64,000 nt of DNA from Closterium sp. NIES-65 (lineage: Eukaryota; Streptophyta; Zygnematophyceae; Desmidiales; Closteriaceae): NCBI GenBank assembly GCA_948144175.1, contig CANXME010002323.1:1-64000 (forward strand). Direction: 5' to 3'. Positions 13,001 to 25,000 of the stretch are shown here, piece by piece; positions within the stretch are counted from its first letter, which is position 1; every line of letters starts with the position of its first letter. Below the pieces are notes generated by a model that saw only the letters and a list, made by a program, of their open reading frames with translations, was not told where the DNA came from and did not search any database. The translations under genes were made by a program, and so were the position numbers.

Positions 13001-16000
13001 CATTCCCCCTTCTCCCGCCATTACTCACTCTATCTCCTCCCCTCCCTTCCACCTTTGCCCGCCACCTCTCATGTCATACATTCACTCTCCCTCCGTCCCC
13101 GCTCCCTTCTCCCCCATACTCCCTTCTTGCTCTCTTGTTCTCGTCCCATTGTATTTTGCATCCAACAGCGCACCCGTTGCGGCTCAGCTCTCGTTTATCC
13201 CTCATTTCCTTGTGTCACTTCTAACAACCTGCCACTGTGGCATTGTGTTTCTGCATTGCTCGCTACCGATACATGCAGCAACCGCACCACCTACCACCAC
13301 CATCACCACAGTCACCGCCACCAGCAGCAGCAGCACCACATGCTGCGGAAGAAGACGAAGACGGCCGCCCGGCAAAGAGGCAACGGAGAGGCGCTGGCGC
13401 TGGCATTGGCACATTGGGCACGGCACCAGGCGGCGGCGTGGGAGCAGGAGCACTGGCAGGTGTATGTGTGGGCGCTGCTTATGAAGGCAGTGGTGGTGGT
13501 GCGGGTGGCTCCTCGGTGTGGGCCGTGTTGGAGGAGCATATCACACTCGGCACTGCTCCCTGGTGAGGCACTGCTCCCTGGTGAGGCACTGCTCCCTGGT
13601 GAGGCACTGCTCCCTGGTGAGGCACTGCTCCCTGGTGAGGCACTGCTCCCTGGTGAGGCACTGCTCCCTGGTGAGGCACTGCTCCCTGGTGAGGCACTGC
13701 TCCCTGGTGAGGCACTGCTCCCTGGTGAGGCACTGCTCCCTGGTGAGGCACTGCTCCCTGGTGAGGCACTGCTCCCTGGTGAGGCACTGCTCCCTGGTGA
13801 GGCACTGCTCCCTGGTGAGGCACTGCTCCCTGGTGAGGCACTGCTCCCTGGTGAGGCACTGCTCCCTGGTGAGGCACTGCTCCCTGGTGAGGCACTGCTC
13901 CCTGGTGAGGCACTGCTCCCTGGTGAGGCACTGCTCCCTGGTGAGGCACTGCTCCCTGGTGAGGCACTGCTCCCTGGTGAGGCACTGCTCCCTGGTGAGG
14001 CGTGCCCGCTTGTGAGGCGTGCCCGCTTTTGAGGCGTGCCCGCTGGTGAGGTGCTGTCCCGTTCATCTCCCCACCCCCCCACGCTAAACCTTAGAATTCA
14101 AAGCCCAGCCGTACTCTACTTCCGCCAGTCTTGCTTCTCCTCAAACCTTCCTTCTTCCAGCACTTACCGCTCTCTTCGTTGCTTCTGCATCTCTTACCCC
14201 TCCCTCCATCCCTCCCCCCCTCCCTCCATCCCTTCCCCCTCCCTCCATTTCTCCCCGCTCCCTCCACCCCTCCCCTTTCCTCACGTCTCTCCCCCATTCC
14301 TCCATCTCGTGCCTCTCCCTCCATCGCCCCCGCTCCCACCACCTGCAGGCTAACAGCCCTGTGTGTGCTGCTCTGCGACCACAGCCACTCCATACCGCCA
14401 CACACCCTGCACCGCTGGCTTGCCCTCCTGCACTCGCACCTCGCCAGGTGACCTGATGCTGCCTTCCCATGTGCATCGAGTCGAATAAAAGAGTGCAACC
14501 TGGCTTACTCTCGTGCCCTCGCTCCTCTAGGCCTGCTGCTGCCATCCGCTGCACCCATCATGCATTCACCTTTCATACCACTCATCATTTCCCCACTAAG
14601 TGTACTGCCATCGTTCCTCTCTGCTGGCTGGCTCGCCTGCCATCTTCTGCCTACCAACGTCTGTAAACCACCACTCCCCTGCAACCGCACTGCACCTCTT
14701 CAGCGCGTAAACACGCCCCTGCCTGCACGTGCACATGCCCCCCTCCCTAACCCCAGGCGCTTCTTGAGGCGCCACAAGTCCGCTGTCTGCGTGTGTACCT
14801 CCGTGCCTCCGGGGCAGCAGGTGGATGCAGGATGCGCGGCACAAGGGCGACTTTTGAGTCGACTCAAAAGTCAGCCCGCCCCTGCTTCCCATGTGCATGC
14901 CTGTGGCCCTTTCCCAGAGCAGGTGGATGCAGGATGCGAGGCACAAGGGCTCGTTGCCAACACCCATCTGGGCGCTCAGGTGAGGCTCTGCGCTGTGCTG
15001 CCACTTGCCCATCTGCCAGATGGGTTTTCTGCTGTGGAGCGATTTTTTCACCCTGTGATCCCACCGACGGTTGTCTTGTCTTGTTCCTGTCCCATTTTGT
15101 CCCTGTTCCTGTCACAGTCAGCAACAGGGTTGAAACAGATCCCTCCCTCTCTGCCCTAGATCTTGCCCTGAGGCACAGGGCCTCAGCCATGCAACTTTTA
15201 CTGTCTGCCAGGGCCCCACCCCACCAATGGCATGTGCGTGTGTGCAGGCACAGCTTGCCTCACCTCACACAGCTTGTCTCACCTCACACAGCTTGTCTCA
15301 CCTCACACAGCTTGTCTCACCTCACACAGCTTGTCTCACCTCACACAGCTTGTCTCACCTCACACACTAATCATCCCATCTCCCTCCCTTGGCCCATCAG
15401 GTGCCTGCAGCAGCTGTGCACGCTGCTCACCGCTCCTCACCCTCTGCATCGGTCAAGCCAAGTTCCTCTCAGCAGCAGCCCCGCAGCAGCTTCACCACAG
15501 CACCCGCAGCACCCTCCTCCGCAGCATCTGTCGCTTGCTGCTCTGTGGCAGAGCGTGTGGGGCGAGGTCACTGCTGCTCTCCCTGCGCTGCCTCTTGCAT
15601 TGGTAATTGCTGCCCTGCCGCGCTTCACCCAACCTGTCTCCTGCATCTGCAGTCGTCAAGTTTTCTGCTTCTTGATGTGCCCCTTTCTTCTCCGAGCTTC
15701 CCTCTCCTCTTCGGCCCCTGTCCCCCAGTTTCTGCTGCTGCCTCGCTGACTTTTGAAATGAAATGAAATGTACCACTTTGCCAGGTTGATTCTATTATAA
15801 GGCGCCTAAAAATCCTTCTGCTGCTGCCGTGCTGACAGCTGTTGACTATGAGGTCCAATCTCCAACTTGGGCCTTCCGTTCCGTTCCCCCCTTTGCCATC
15901 TCGCCAGGTGGAGCCATGCCTCTCGCTCCTCTCCACCTTACTGCAAGCGGTGAGTGCAGGTGCCATGTGCCATTTGCAACCATGTATGAGTGAATGGATG

Positions 16001-19000
16001 TGCATGTGCCATCCGTACAATGATGCAATACATACAGATGAGATGGCAACTCATGCAACTGTATGGATTGCATCATTGTACGGATGGCAACTCGTAAACG
16101 CAAGCGAGTGCTGCTCACCTCGTGAGTGCATGACGTATGTAAACGCAAGTGTCAACCGCTGCACTGTATGATGCTTTCCGTCTGTTCAATGTCCAGAGAA
16201 AGGCAACCGTGACGCTGCGTATTCATAGCCAACCACTGCAGAACCAATCAAATTAATTAATTCCCTGCAACTATTCCATTCATGCCCTTCTGTGTAATGC
16301 TGTTGTCTTAACTGAAATGGTCTTTCCTTCTGTTCCGTGTATGCCTACCATTCCCCTCTTTTATCCCCCATGCGTGATGACTCTACACAGGGTGTTGTGC
16401 AGGACGTGATTCCTCCCAGGGAGCTGCTGGCATTGCCGCAGTTCAAGGAGGGAGCAGCACTCGCGAGGTGAGCAGCACTCGCGAGGTGAGCAGCACTCAC
16501 GAGGTGAGCATGGACCTGGCATTGCCAGCCTACTCAAACATATTATTACTCAATCGTTTCGCCATGCCAGAAACAATAGTTCCTCTAGCCAGCAACGACC
16601 CACCTCCAGCTCTGCCATGGCCCATGGCCTGGTTGGGCTTCTGTTGAGCCACCAAGGTCCGAGCATACCTCTGCCCTTTCGGATCTTCGTTTTTTGCGGC
16701 ACTCTATGTTGCGTTTTCATGCTCCCACACGCACGCCCTTTCCTTCCACTCCCATGCATGCGCATCCCAGTGGTATGGGCCTCTTGCTTCCGCTTTCTCC
16801 CTTGTTCCCGTCACCAGTGCAACTCTGCAGTTTGCAGCTGCACTTCTATCCAATACAGCCTTCCAGGTACTATGCTTTGCTTCTTGCATCGCCCGTCAAC
16901 TACTTTGTTCTCTTTTGCCAACTCTGCCCACACAGCTCTCCCCGGCCTCCCATCTTTCCTTTGCTGGACCCGCAAGGATTCTTGTTTGTGTAAGAATCTT
17001 CAGCAGGCTGGGAAACAAAAAACATTTGTGATTGTATCAGCAAAAATTAGGGTCTACTTCACACAAGTACCTGAAAAGGAAAACAATCGATGGTTCATCC
17101 AACCCACCTTCCACTCCACCTCCCCACTCTTCTCCCTACCAGCGCCAGGAGGCAGCACTGCTGGCGCTGAATCCAGCTGCCACGTCACCGCTCAGCTCAG
17201 CACGCGTGGCATTGCTGCAGTGGCTGCTTGCGGGAATGGCCAACGAGGTGGGCAGCTGCAGTGCGGTGCAGTGAGGTGAGTGTCAGAACTTGAGCTTAGA
17301 ATAGATACTATAGTAGTGAGCTCAAAGCTCTTTAAGTACATCCGGAATGAGCAAGGTAGGGATGAGGAGGGAATCAGGAGGCAATCCTAGGGAATCAAGG
17401 GTAATCCCAAGGCAATCTCCAATTGGTGGGTTGGAGATTGCTTGGAGATTACATTTGGGTTTGGTTGGGATGTGGGTGTACACCCAACCAAACACAAAGT
17501 GCAAACTACACTAAACTAGGATATAAAAGTACAAGTACAAAATGTGAGATTGGGGCCTAACACCAACACCCCCCCTGAGGCGTCAATCGAACTCATGGCG
17601 GAGAAGGAGGAGCGCAGAGCCCCATGGCGCCAAGGAGACGATGGTGGGGAACCTTCCCAAGGGGCTTGGTGAACAGGTCAGCCAGGTTGCAGTCAGATGC
17701 CACGTATTCCACCTTCAGCTGCTCTTGTTGCACAAGGTGACGAATGAAGAAGTGCCGAAGTTCAATATGCTTGGTGCGGGTGTGATACACAGGGTCTTGA
17801 GAGATGTGGATGGTACTCTGGTTGTCACACCAGAGGGTGGGGGCTGACTGAGGGAAGCCAAGCTCTTGGAGTAGGAAGGTGAACCAACGGGCCTCCTGAG
17901 CAGCCATGGTGCCTGCGTAGAGCTCCGCCTCACAGGAGGAGAGGGAGACTGCAGACGACCTGGTGGAGCGCCAACTGACAGTTCCGCTCCCGAGGGTGAA
18001 GCAGTACCCCTGAGAGGAGCGCCGGTCGGTCTGGTCATCAGCCCAGGAGGAGTCTGTGTAACCTTCCAGGCGAGGAGGGGAGAGCCCACCGAGTGTGAGA
18101 ACGTGGGACTTTGTGCCCTTAAGATAGCGCAGCACCCGCTTTGCTGCCTTCCAATGAAGATTAGTGAAGCGACCCGGGGCCACGTAACGAGAGAGAACAC
18201 TGACTGGGTAGGCCAAGTCCGGTCGGGTGCACATCATGGCGTACATGAGGGACCCAACAAGTTCCGGGTATGGCTCAGAGCAGGCCTCTGGTGTGGGTAC
18301 AGCAGGAGCTGTAAGGAGGTGTTGCAGCGGCAGCGGGGTGGCAACAGGTGTGCACAGCTCCATCTCAAACCGCTTGAGCACATTGTCGATGTAGAACTCC
18401 TGGGAGAGTGAGATGGTGCGAGCCTTGCGATCACGAGTGATCTCCATTCCCAGGTAGTGCTTGAGGTCACCAAGGTCTTTCATCTGGAGGGCCTTGCTCA
18501 GGGCTGCCTGGACAGAGGTCATTTGGGCCGAGTCCTTGGCAACGAGGATAAAATCATCCACGTAGACTAGGATGTAGAATGGCTCAGAATGACGACGGAT
18601 GAAGAGAGTCGGGTCAGCAGTTGAGGGGTGGAAGTCCAGGGAGAGGAGGACTTCTTTCACCTTGTTGTGCCATTCGCGAGGGGCTTGTTTAAGGCCGTAG
18701 ACGGGGCGATTCAGCTTCCAGACTGTGTTGGGAGGGAATTCTCCTGGGAAGCCTTCTGGTCTGTCCATGAACACTGTCTCCTTGAGACGTCCTTGTAGGA
18801 AAGCGGAGGAGGCATCCATGGATTTGATCTCAAAGTCTTCTCGAGCTGCAACATCCATGAGCGTTCGAATGGTGGGAGGTTTGGATGTGGGGGAGAAGAT
18901 TAGGTCGAAGTCGCGGTACCGCTGCTGGGTGAAGCCCTTGGCTACGTAACGCGCTTTGAACACCGGTGCCTCGTCTGGGAGCTGTTTTACACGGAACAAC

Positions 19001-22000
19001 CACTTGCCCCCGACGATGTTGACTCCTGGAGGTGGAGTCTCGTCATCGAAAGAGTGGTTGCGAGTGAATGCTGCAATCTCCGCGTCCATGGCAGCACGCC
19101 ATTCGGCAGCATGAGGGCCTGAGAGAGCCTCTTGGACGGTGAGAGGGATAGGGATGGTCGGGTTCTCCGCGAGGTTGAGGGAGGGTGAGCCAGTGATATC
19201 GGGGAAGATGTGTGAGAGCTGAGGAATGACTGCATGGAGATCACACAGCTCCTCATGCCTGTCTTCTAGAAGGGTAGAGGGCACATCCCCCCCAGCAGGA
19301 GGAGGCGGTGTGATCATTGTGTATCGAAGAACCATTGCGAGTGGAAGAGCAGCGCGATGGGAGCGGGTGCCATGAGCCACCGGTGAGGAGGGCGGGGCAG
19401 GCGGTGTCGGAGAGGGTGACTTAGGAGGCTTGGGTGGGGGAATGGGCCGCCGGCGGTACGTGCTCAGCTCGGGCGACTGTGGGAGAGCGGGTTCCTCTGT
19501 GGTGGGGGGAACTGGGGGAGGAGGTGGGGCCGGAGGGTGGGACCGCCGATGGTAGGTGATAGGTGCGCTCGGAGGGGGCGGCGCAGCGGGAAGTGAGGAA
19601 GGTGAGGGGGGGGGCGGAGCAGCCGCCGAAGACACCGGTGAGGCCGGGTCAGAGACCTCAGAGGGAGATGGTGGGATGGCAGGAGAGGGAGGAGGTGAGG
19701 GGGCAGGAGCAGGCGGGAGGTCGGGAGGCGCGTCAAAGTCTGCCCACACGAGGGAGGGTGGATCAGGGAGAGGGTCCCGTCCCGAAGGGGAGTAGAATGG
19801 GCGGGTCTCATCAAAGACAACGTCGCGGCTCCTGACCAACTGTTGAGTGGAGGGATTGAGGAAGAGGTAGTCAGGTGAGTCGGCGTTGTGCCCAAGGTAG
19901 ATGCACGTTTGAGTCTTGGGACCGAGCTTGCCACCGTTCTGGCGTCGAGCCTGAGGGTTGAGGAGGACATAGGCGGTGCATCCCCAAACGCGAAGAGAGC
20001 GAGCAGTGGGCGTTTTCCCGAGCCAGAGTGTGGTTGGAGTGGTGTCGGGAAGGTGCGGATGGGGGTAAAGGTTGTAGAGGAGGGCGGCGTGGTAGAGAGC
20101 GTATCCCCAGAGAGAGTGTGGAGCGTTGGAGTGGCTGAGGAGGCACCGAGTGATCTGCACTAGAGTGTGGTTGCGGCTCTCAGCTATGCCGTTCTGTTGA
20201 GGGCTGTCAGGGAGGGTGACGTTTTGCTGGATGCCTTCGGAGGAGCAGAAGGCTTTAAGCTTGTCGTTGCAAAATTCACCCCCCCCATCCGAGTGAAGGC
20301 GCTTGACCTTGAGGTCAAAGGTGGTCTGTGCCTGCTTGACCCACGCCATGATGACCTCTGGAGCCTCAGCCTTAGTGTGGAGGAGGTGAACAGAGACGTA
20401 TCGTGAGTGGTCATCCACGATAACTAGGAAGTAGCGATATCCACCTCGTGCAAGAACAGGGGCAGGGCCCCAGACGTCCATGTGCACTAGGTCCAGTGGT
20501 GCCGCTGCGATTGTGGGTGAGGCAGTGTGGGGCTGTTGGCGCAGTTTGCTCTTGGTGCAATCAAGGCACGTGGGAGCGGGTGAGTCAGGTGGTGGAGGAA
20601 GTGTGGCTGGCAGGCCGAGAAGAAGTTTCTTGGAGGCCATGTCAGCAAGCGTGCGGAAGTTTGGGTGCCCTAACCGATGATGATAGAGGATGGTCGGGTT
20701 GGAGAGGCTGCGACATGTGCATGGTGTGATGGGAGCCTGTGCTTGGGTGGTTGAAACCTGTGGGAGAGGAACGCGTAGCGTGTAGAGGTCGCTGCTATTG
20801 AGGGTGAAGCGGGCCAAGACCTTGTTGGTGAGTGGGTCAATGATGTCGCAGTGGTCCTCATTCTCCGAGAAGATGGTGCGTAGCCCTGCTTTCTGAATTT
20901 CTGTTTGAGCCACTAGATTGTGGCGTAGTGAAGGCACGCACATGCCAGTGACGGTGCCGGAAGGGAAGGCTGGGCATGGGACTGTGGAGGTGCCCTTGGC
21001 TAGGGTGGTGAAGCTGGAGTCAGCTCCCAAGAGAGGGATAGGTGCTGGATAGGGTTTGAAGGAGAGTGTCTCCTTGAGCACAGTGTGAGTGGCCCCACTG
21101 TCGAGTGTGAACTCTATGTACTGTGGTGCCTGTGATGAGTCGATGTACTGGGAAGTGGCTTCATTAATCATGGCAGTGCCAGGAAACAACAGGTTGATAC
21201 GCACATCAACAGGAGCACTGTCACTAGCACTAGCCGAAGAGGGGTCCTGGACCTCAACGAGATTGGCCTTACGAGCGCGCATCCAGTTTGGCGGCTTCTT
21301 GTCAACCCCGTGGATGGCATACCACTCGTCGTCTTTCTTCTTGAAGCACGTGGCAAGGGGGTGGTTAGTGCCACCACACACTTGTCCCTTGCGGTTGCCA
21401 TACTTGACGACGTAGGTGCACGGAGGAAAGCGGTTGCGCTGGAAAGGCGCCGAGGCAAGGGCTGCTGCAACACTTGCTAGGGGCATGGGAGCACGGATGG
21501 CGTATGCCTTGGCCTGAGCAGTGGAGTCTTTCTCGGCAGAGAGGAGTGCGGTGGAGACCTTAGCAAAGGTGAGGTCTTCCGCTGAGAGCGTGAGGAGCAT
21601 CTTCCTCGTCACTTCATATGCCGAGGAGAGACCAACAAGAAGGGCGGCTGCAGGGGCTTGTTCGGGGAAGACTATACCCAGCTCCTTGAGTTCACCATGA
21701 ATGGTCTGCACCTTGGCGATGTAATCAGCCATTCCTGAGCAGTCCTCAAGGCGGACTTGAAACATGCTGGGGATGAGAATCGCCACTCCGACCGCCGTCT
21801 TGTTCATGAACCGATCCTGGAGATACTTCCAGATGGCGTTGGAGGTAGGGTAGTTGTGGAACGTGTTGACAAGTTCGGGAGGGGTGGAGGCAATGAAGAC
21901 GCTGATGATGGCAGCATCGGCCTTCTCCCACTTCCGGTACTTCTCAACAGCTTCTTCGTACGTCATCACGTCAGCATCACTTGAAGATTCGGTCGGTTCA

Positions 22001-25000
22001 CGGGGAAGAGTGGGCTGTTTCCCCTTGCCACGGTTGAGGAGGACGTCCTTGAGGTCAAGGCCCTGCACGTCACGGCTCAGGAGGTGCTTGTCAACTCCGT
22101 AGCTCCACGCCTTGAAGTTGGAGCTAGAGCCATCGGCTTCAAGGCGGAGCGGGGTGATGGGGTTCGCCATGGTGGAAGACGAGAAAGCCATGGTGGAGAC
22201 CCCTTAACTTCTCGCGCGGAGCGCCGCTCTTAAGTCACCAATAGGAACTTGAGGTTTGGGGTTTCCAAAGGAGATTTTGAAGAACCGGAGGTTTAGGGTT
22301 TACGAAGGAGAATTTGACTGAGACGCCAATTTAGTGTCAACTACCTACTAGTCCTATTCCCACACACCCCCCCACACACCACCCTCAGCTTCGCGGCTAC
22401 GCTGCTGCTCGGCTGCGTTGCTGCACCTGTTCAGCTGCGGGAAAGAGGGGGGATGGGGGTAGGAGTGCAGATGCGGGGCGACGGGCGGCAGCCCGAAGAT
22501 GACGCTGCGGGGCGACGGGCGGCGGCCCGACGAGAAGCTGCAGGGCGACGGGCGGCAGCCCGTCGAGGAGAAGAAGTGACGAATTGATGAAAACGAGTGT
22601 TAGGTTAGAGCGCCGACGATGCGCTTACCAGAGAAGTTTCCGTCGATGGTGACGGGAAGATTTGGCGGGAGAAATTCCGCCGATGAATGTCGCGAATCAA
22701 CGGCGACGAGATTGGCGATGGCTTCCCCGAGGTTTGCGGGACAAGTATCCGCAGAGATGAGAGGATCACGATCCGCGTATGCGGTTGAGTCGCTCTGATA
22801 CCATGTCAGAACTTGAGCTTAGAATAGATACTATAGTAGTGAGCTCAAAGCTCTTTAAGTACATCCGGAATGAGCAAGGTAGGGATGAGGAGGGAATCAG
22901 GAGGCAATCCTAGGGAATCAAGGGTAATCCCAAGGCAATCTCCAATTGGTGGGTTGGAGATTGCTTGGAGATTACATTTGGGTTTGGTTGGGATGTGGGT
23001 GTACACCCAACCAAACACAAAGTGCAAACTACACTAAACTAGGATATAAAAGTACAAGTACAAAATGTGAGATTGGGGCCTAACACCAACAGTGAGGTGA
23101 GGTGAGGTGAGGTGAGGTGAGGTGAGGTGGTGGTGTGATAAAAGCGCTGGTGTGTGAGTGCCTTTCTGCTCCACATTCTGCTCCCTCCATGCCTTCCTTA
23201 CTGCATCCGTATCCACATGCACTGTGCTCATCCAATTTGAGGTGGTTTTGGAGGCGACTCAAAAATCACTTCATCCGCATGCCCTAAAAAATCACTTCAT
23301 CCGCATGCCCTTCCAGATTGGCATTGTGCATGCCTCCAAACTCCAACCCCCATGGCCTTTTTTCCGCATCCGCCTATTGTTGCGCTTCAAAGAATGACCT
23401 CCCACTGTGCTGCCCTGTGTTCATTTCAACCCTTCCACCAGGCTCACGGCCCATCCCTCTCCTCCAGAGACTCCGAGCCCTCTCACCCCATCACCCTGCG
23501 CACCGCTCTGCACCGCACTCACCGCCCACCGGAACCATTTCTGCTTGCAGCTGCCCTGTGCGCAGCAGTGACAGGCGAAGCACCCTGCACCCGCATATCC
23601 GCTCCTGCAGCTGCTGCAGATGCTGCTGCTGCTGCCGCCTCTCGTGCTGCTGTGCCTGGCGCCGCTGGTGCCCCGTCCTGTCCTTCCGTGTGCTCCGTGC
23701 CCACCTCCTTCCACAGTGACTGGTGGTTCCCTGTAAGCACTTGGCGGATGTGTGGGATGGTTCTTGTCATTGCCTTGGAGCATTGGTGTAGACGAAGAAA
23801 GAGAGGGCAACTTCATGAGAGTTCCTGTGCATGTGCCGAGCTGCCAACTTTCTTTCTGTCCCCCTGCCCACATTCTTTCTGTGCCCACAAGCCATCCATC
23901 TCTGTGCGTGCACCTGTGGGCGTGCCCCCATGCCCCACCATCAGCTGCATGAAGATGTGAGAGACATGGAGCCAGCGCTCCCTCACCTACACCGCACCCC
24001 TCACTGCCTCGTTGCAGCAGCTGCACGGGCAGCTGGAGCTGCAACATGCGCCCCTCACACTGCCTTGTCGCTTGGCGTGCCACACTCTGCTGCTGCTCCC
24101 CCTCTGTCGTCGTCCCCGCCGTGGCTTGCAGCATGTCAGGTAACCAAGGGAAGGTGGTGCCGTTGGTAGTAGAGCTACTTGCATGTGAGGGTTACTTGCT
24201 GTGCACAGGGTAGGTAAGCAGCGCGTGCACTTTCAAAATCTTGTCTCTTCGCCACCCCAACTCATGTTGCCTCTACACCTTTTCACATAATTTGGCATTC
24301 CCTCCTTGTATCGTCTAAGGTTACGTGTCGCTCTTCGTGTACTTCTGATGTTACTTGTTGCTCCTCTACTTCTTGTCTTGCAACATCTTCATCCTCACCT
24401 TTCTCTTCCTCTCTTCCCGTCCCTCCCCTTCATCCTCCCTCACACGTCCAGCAGCACAGGGACAAGCACATACCTTCCCTCGCCTCGTCCCCCTACTCCC
24501 CACCCTCGGCCGCCCTCACACTCTCCCGCTCGCTCCTTGACTCCACGCGCGTTCTGCCGCTCTCCCAAGCAGCCCTCTCCACACTCGCCGCGCTCATCTG
24601 CCCGCCAACCAGTGCAGCAAGAGACGTTGGCTGTGGTGAGGCAGATGTGGTGGGAGGAGGGTCAGGAGGAGGAGAAAGGGAGTGGGTGGAGGGTAGAGGC
24701 TCAGCTGGCAGCTCTGGGGAGGGCAGTGGGGATGGCGCTGGTGGGGGTGGGAGGCGGAGCAGTGCTGCTGGTGGTGGCAGTGATGGCGGTGGTGGAGGCA
24801 CAAGAGCGAGCAGTCTGTGGGTGGCAGCAGTGGGGCTGCACTGCTGTCGCCTGCTCTCCCGCTCCTCCTTCACCAGGTGCCTTCACTTGCCCACGTTTGA
24901 GGCTTCACTTGCCCACGCACATCCATCCACCCAACAACACGACTCTACGTCTTTTTCTGTTTCGTGTGTGCAATTGGACTGCTTGAATGGTCTGTGTCAC

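Larger units (their letters stand above)
17281..23091 (-). mobile_element. Ty1/copia LTR retrotransposon, full length, antisense in ATM intron 15
   Basis: Two 288-bp LTRs (17281-17568 and 22804-23091) with TG...CA ends look identical at every position I compared. The 5-bp target duplication GTGAG lies at 17276-17280 and 23092-23096. In the element's own orientation (minus), the 5' LTR is followed by TGGTATCAGAGC, the initiator-Met tRNA primer site. A G-rich polypurine tract precedes the 3' LTR near 17569-17576. One uninterrupted gag-pol frame fills the interior. The element looks whole and very young. Confidence 0.97.

Noticed and set aside
13055-14082. Open frames on both strands over the 18-bp donor repeat (LLPGEA and SSASPG)
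   Set aside because: Repeat artefacts that continue the end of exon 9.
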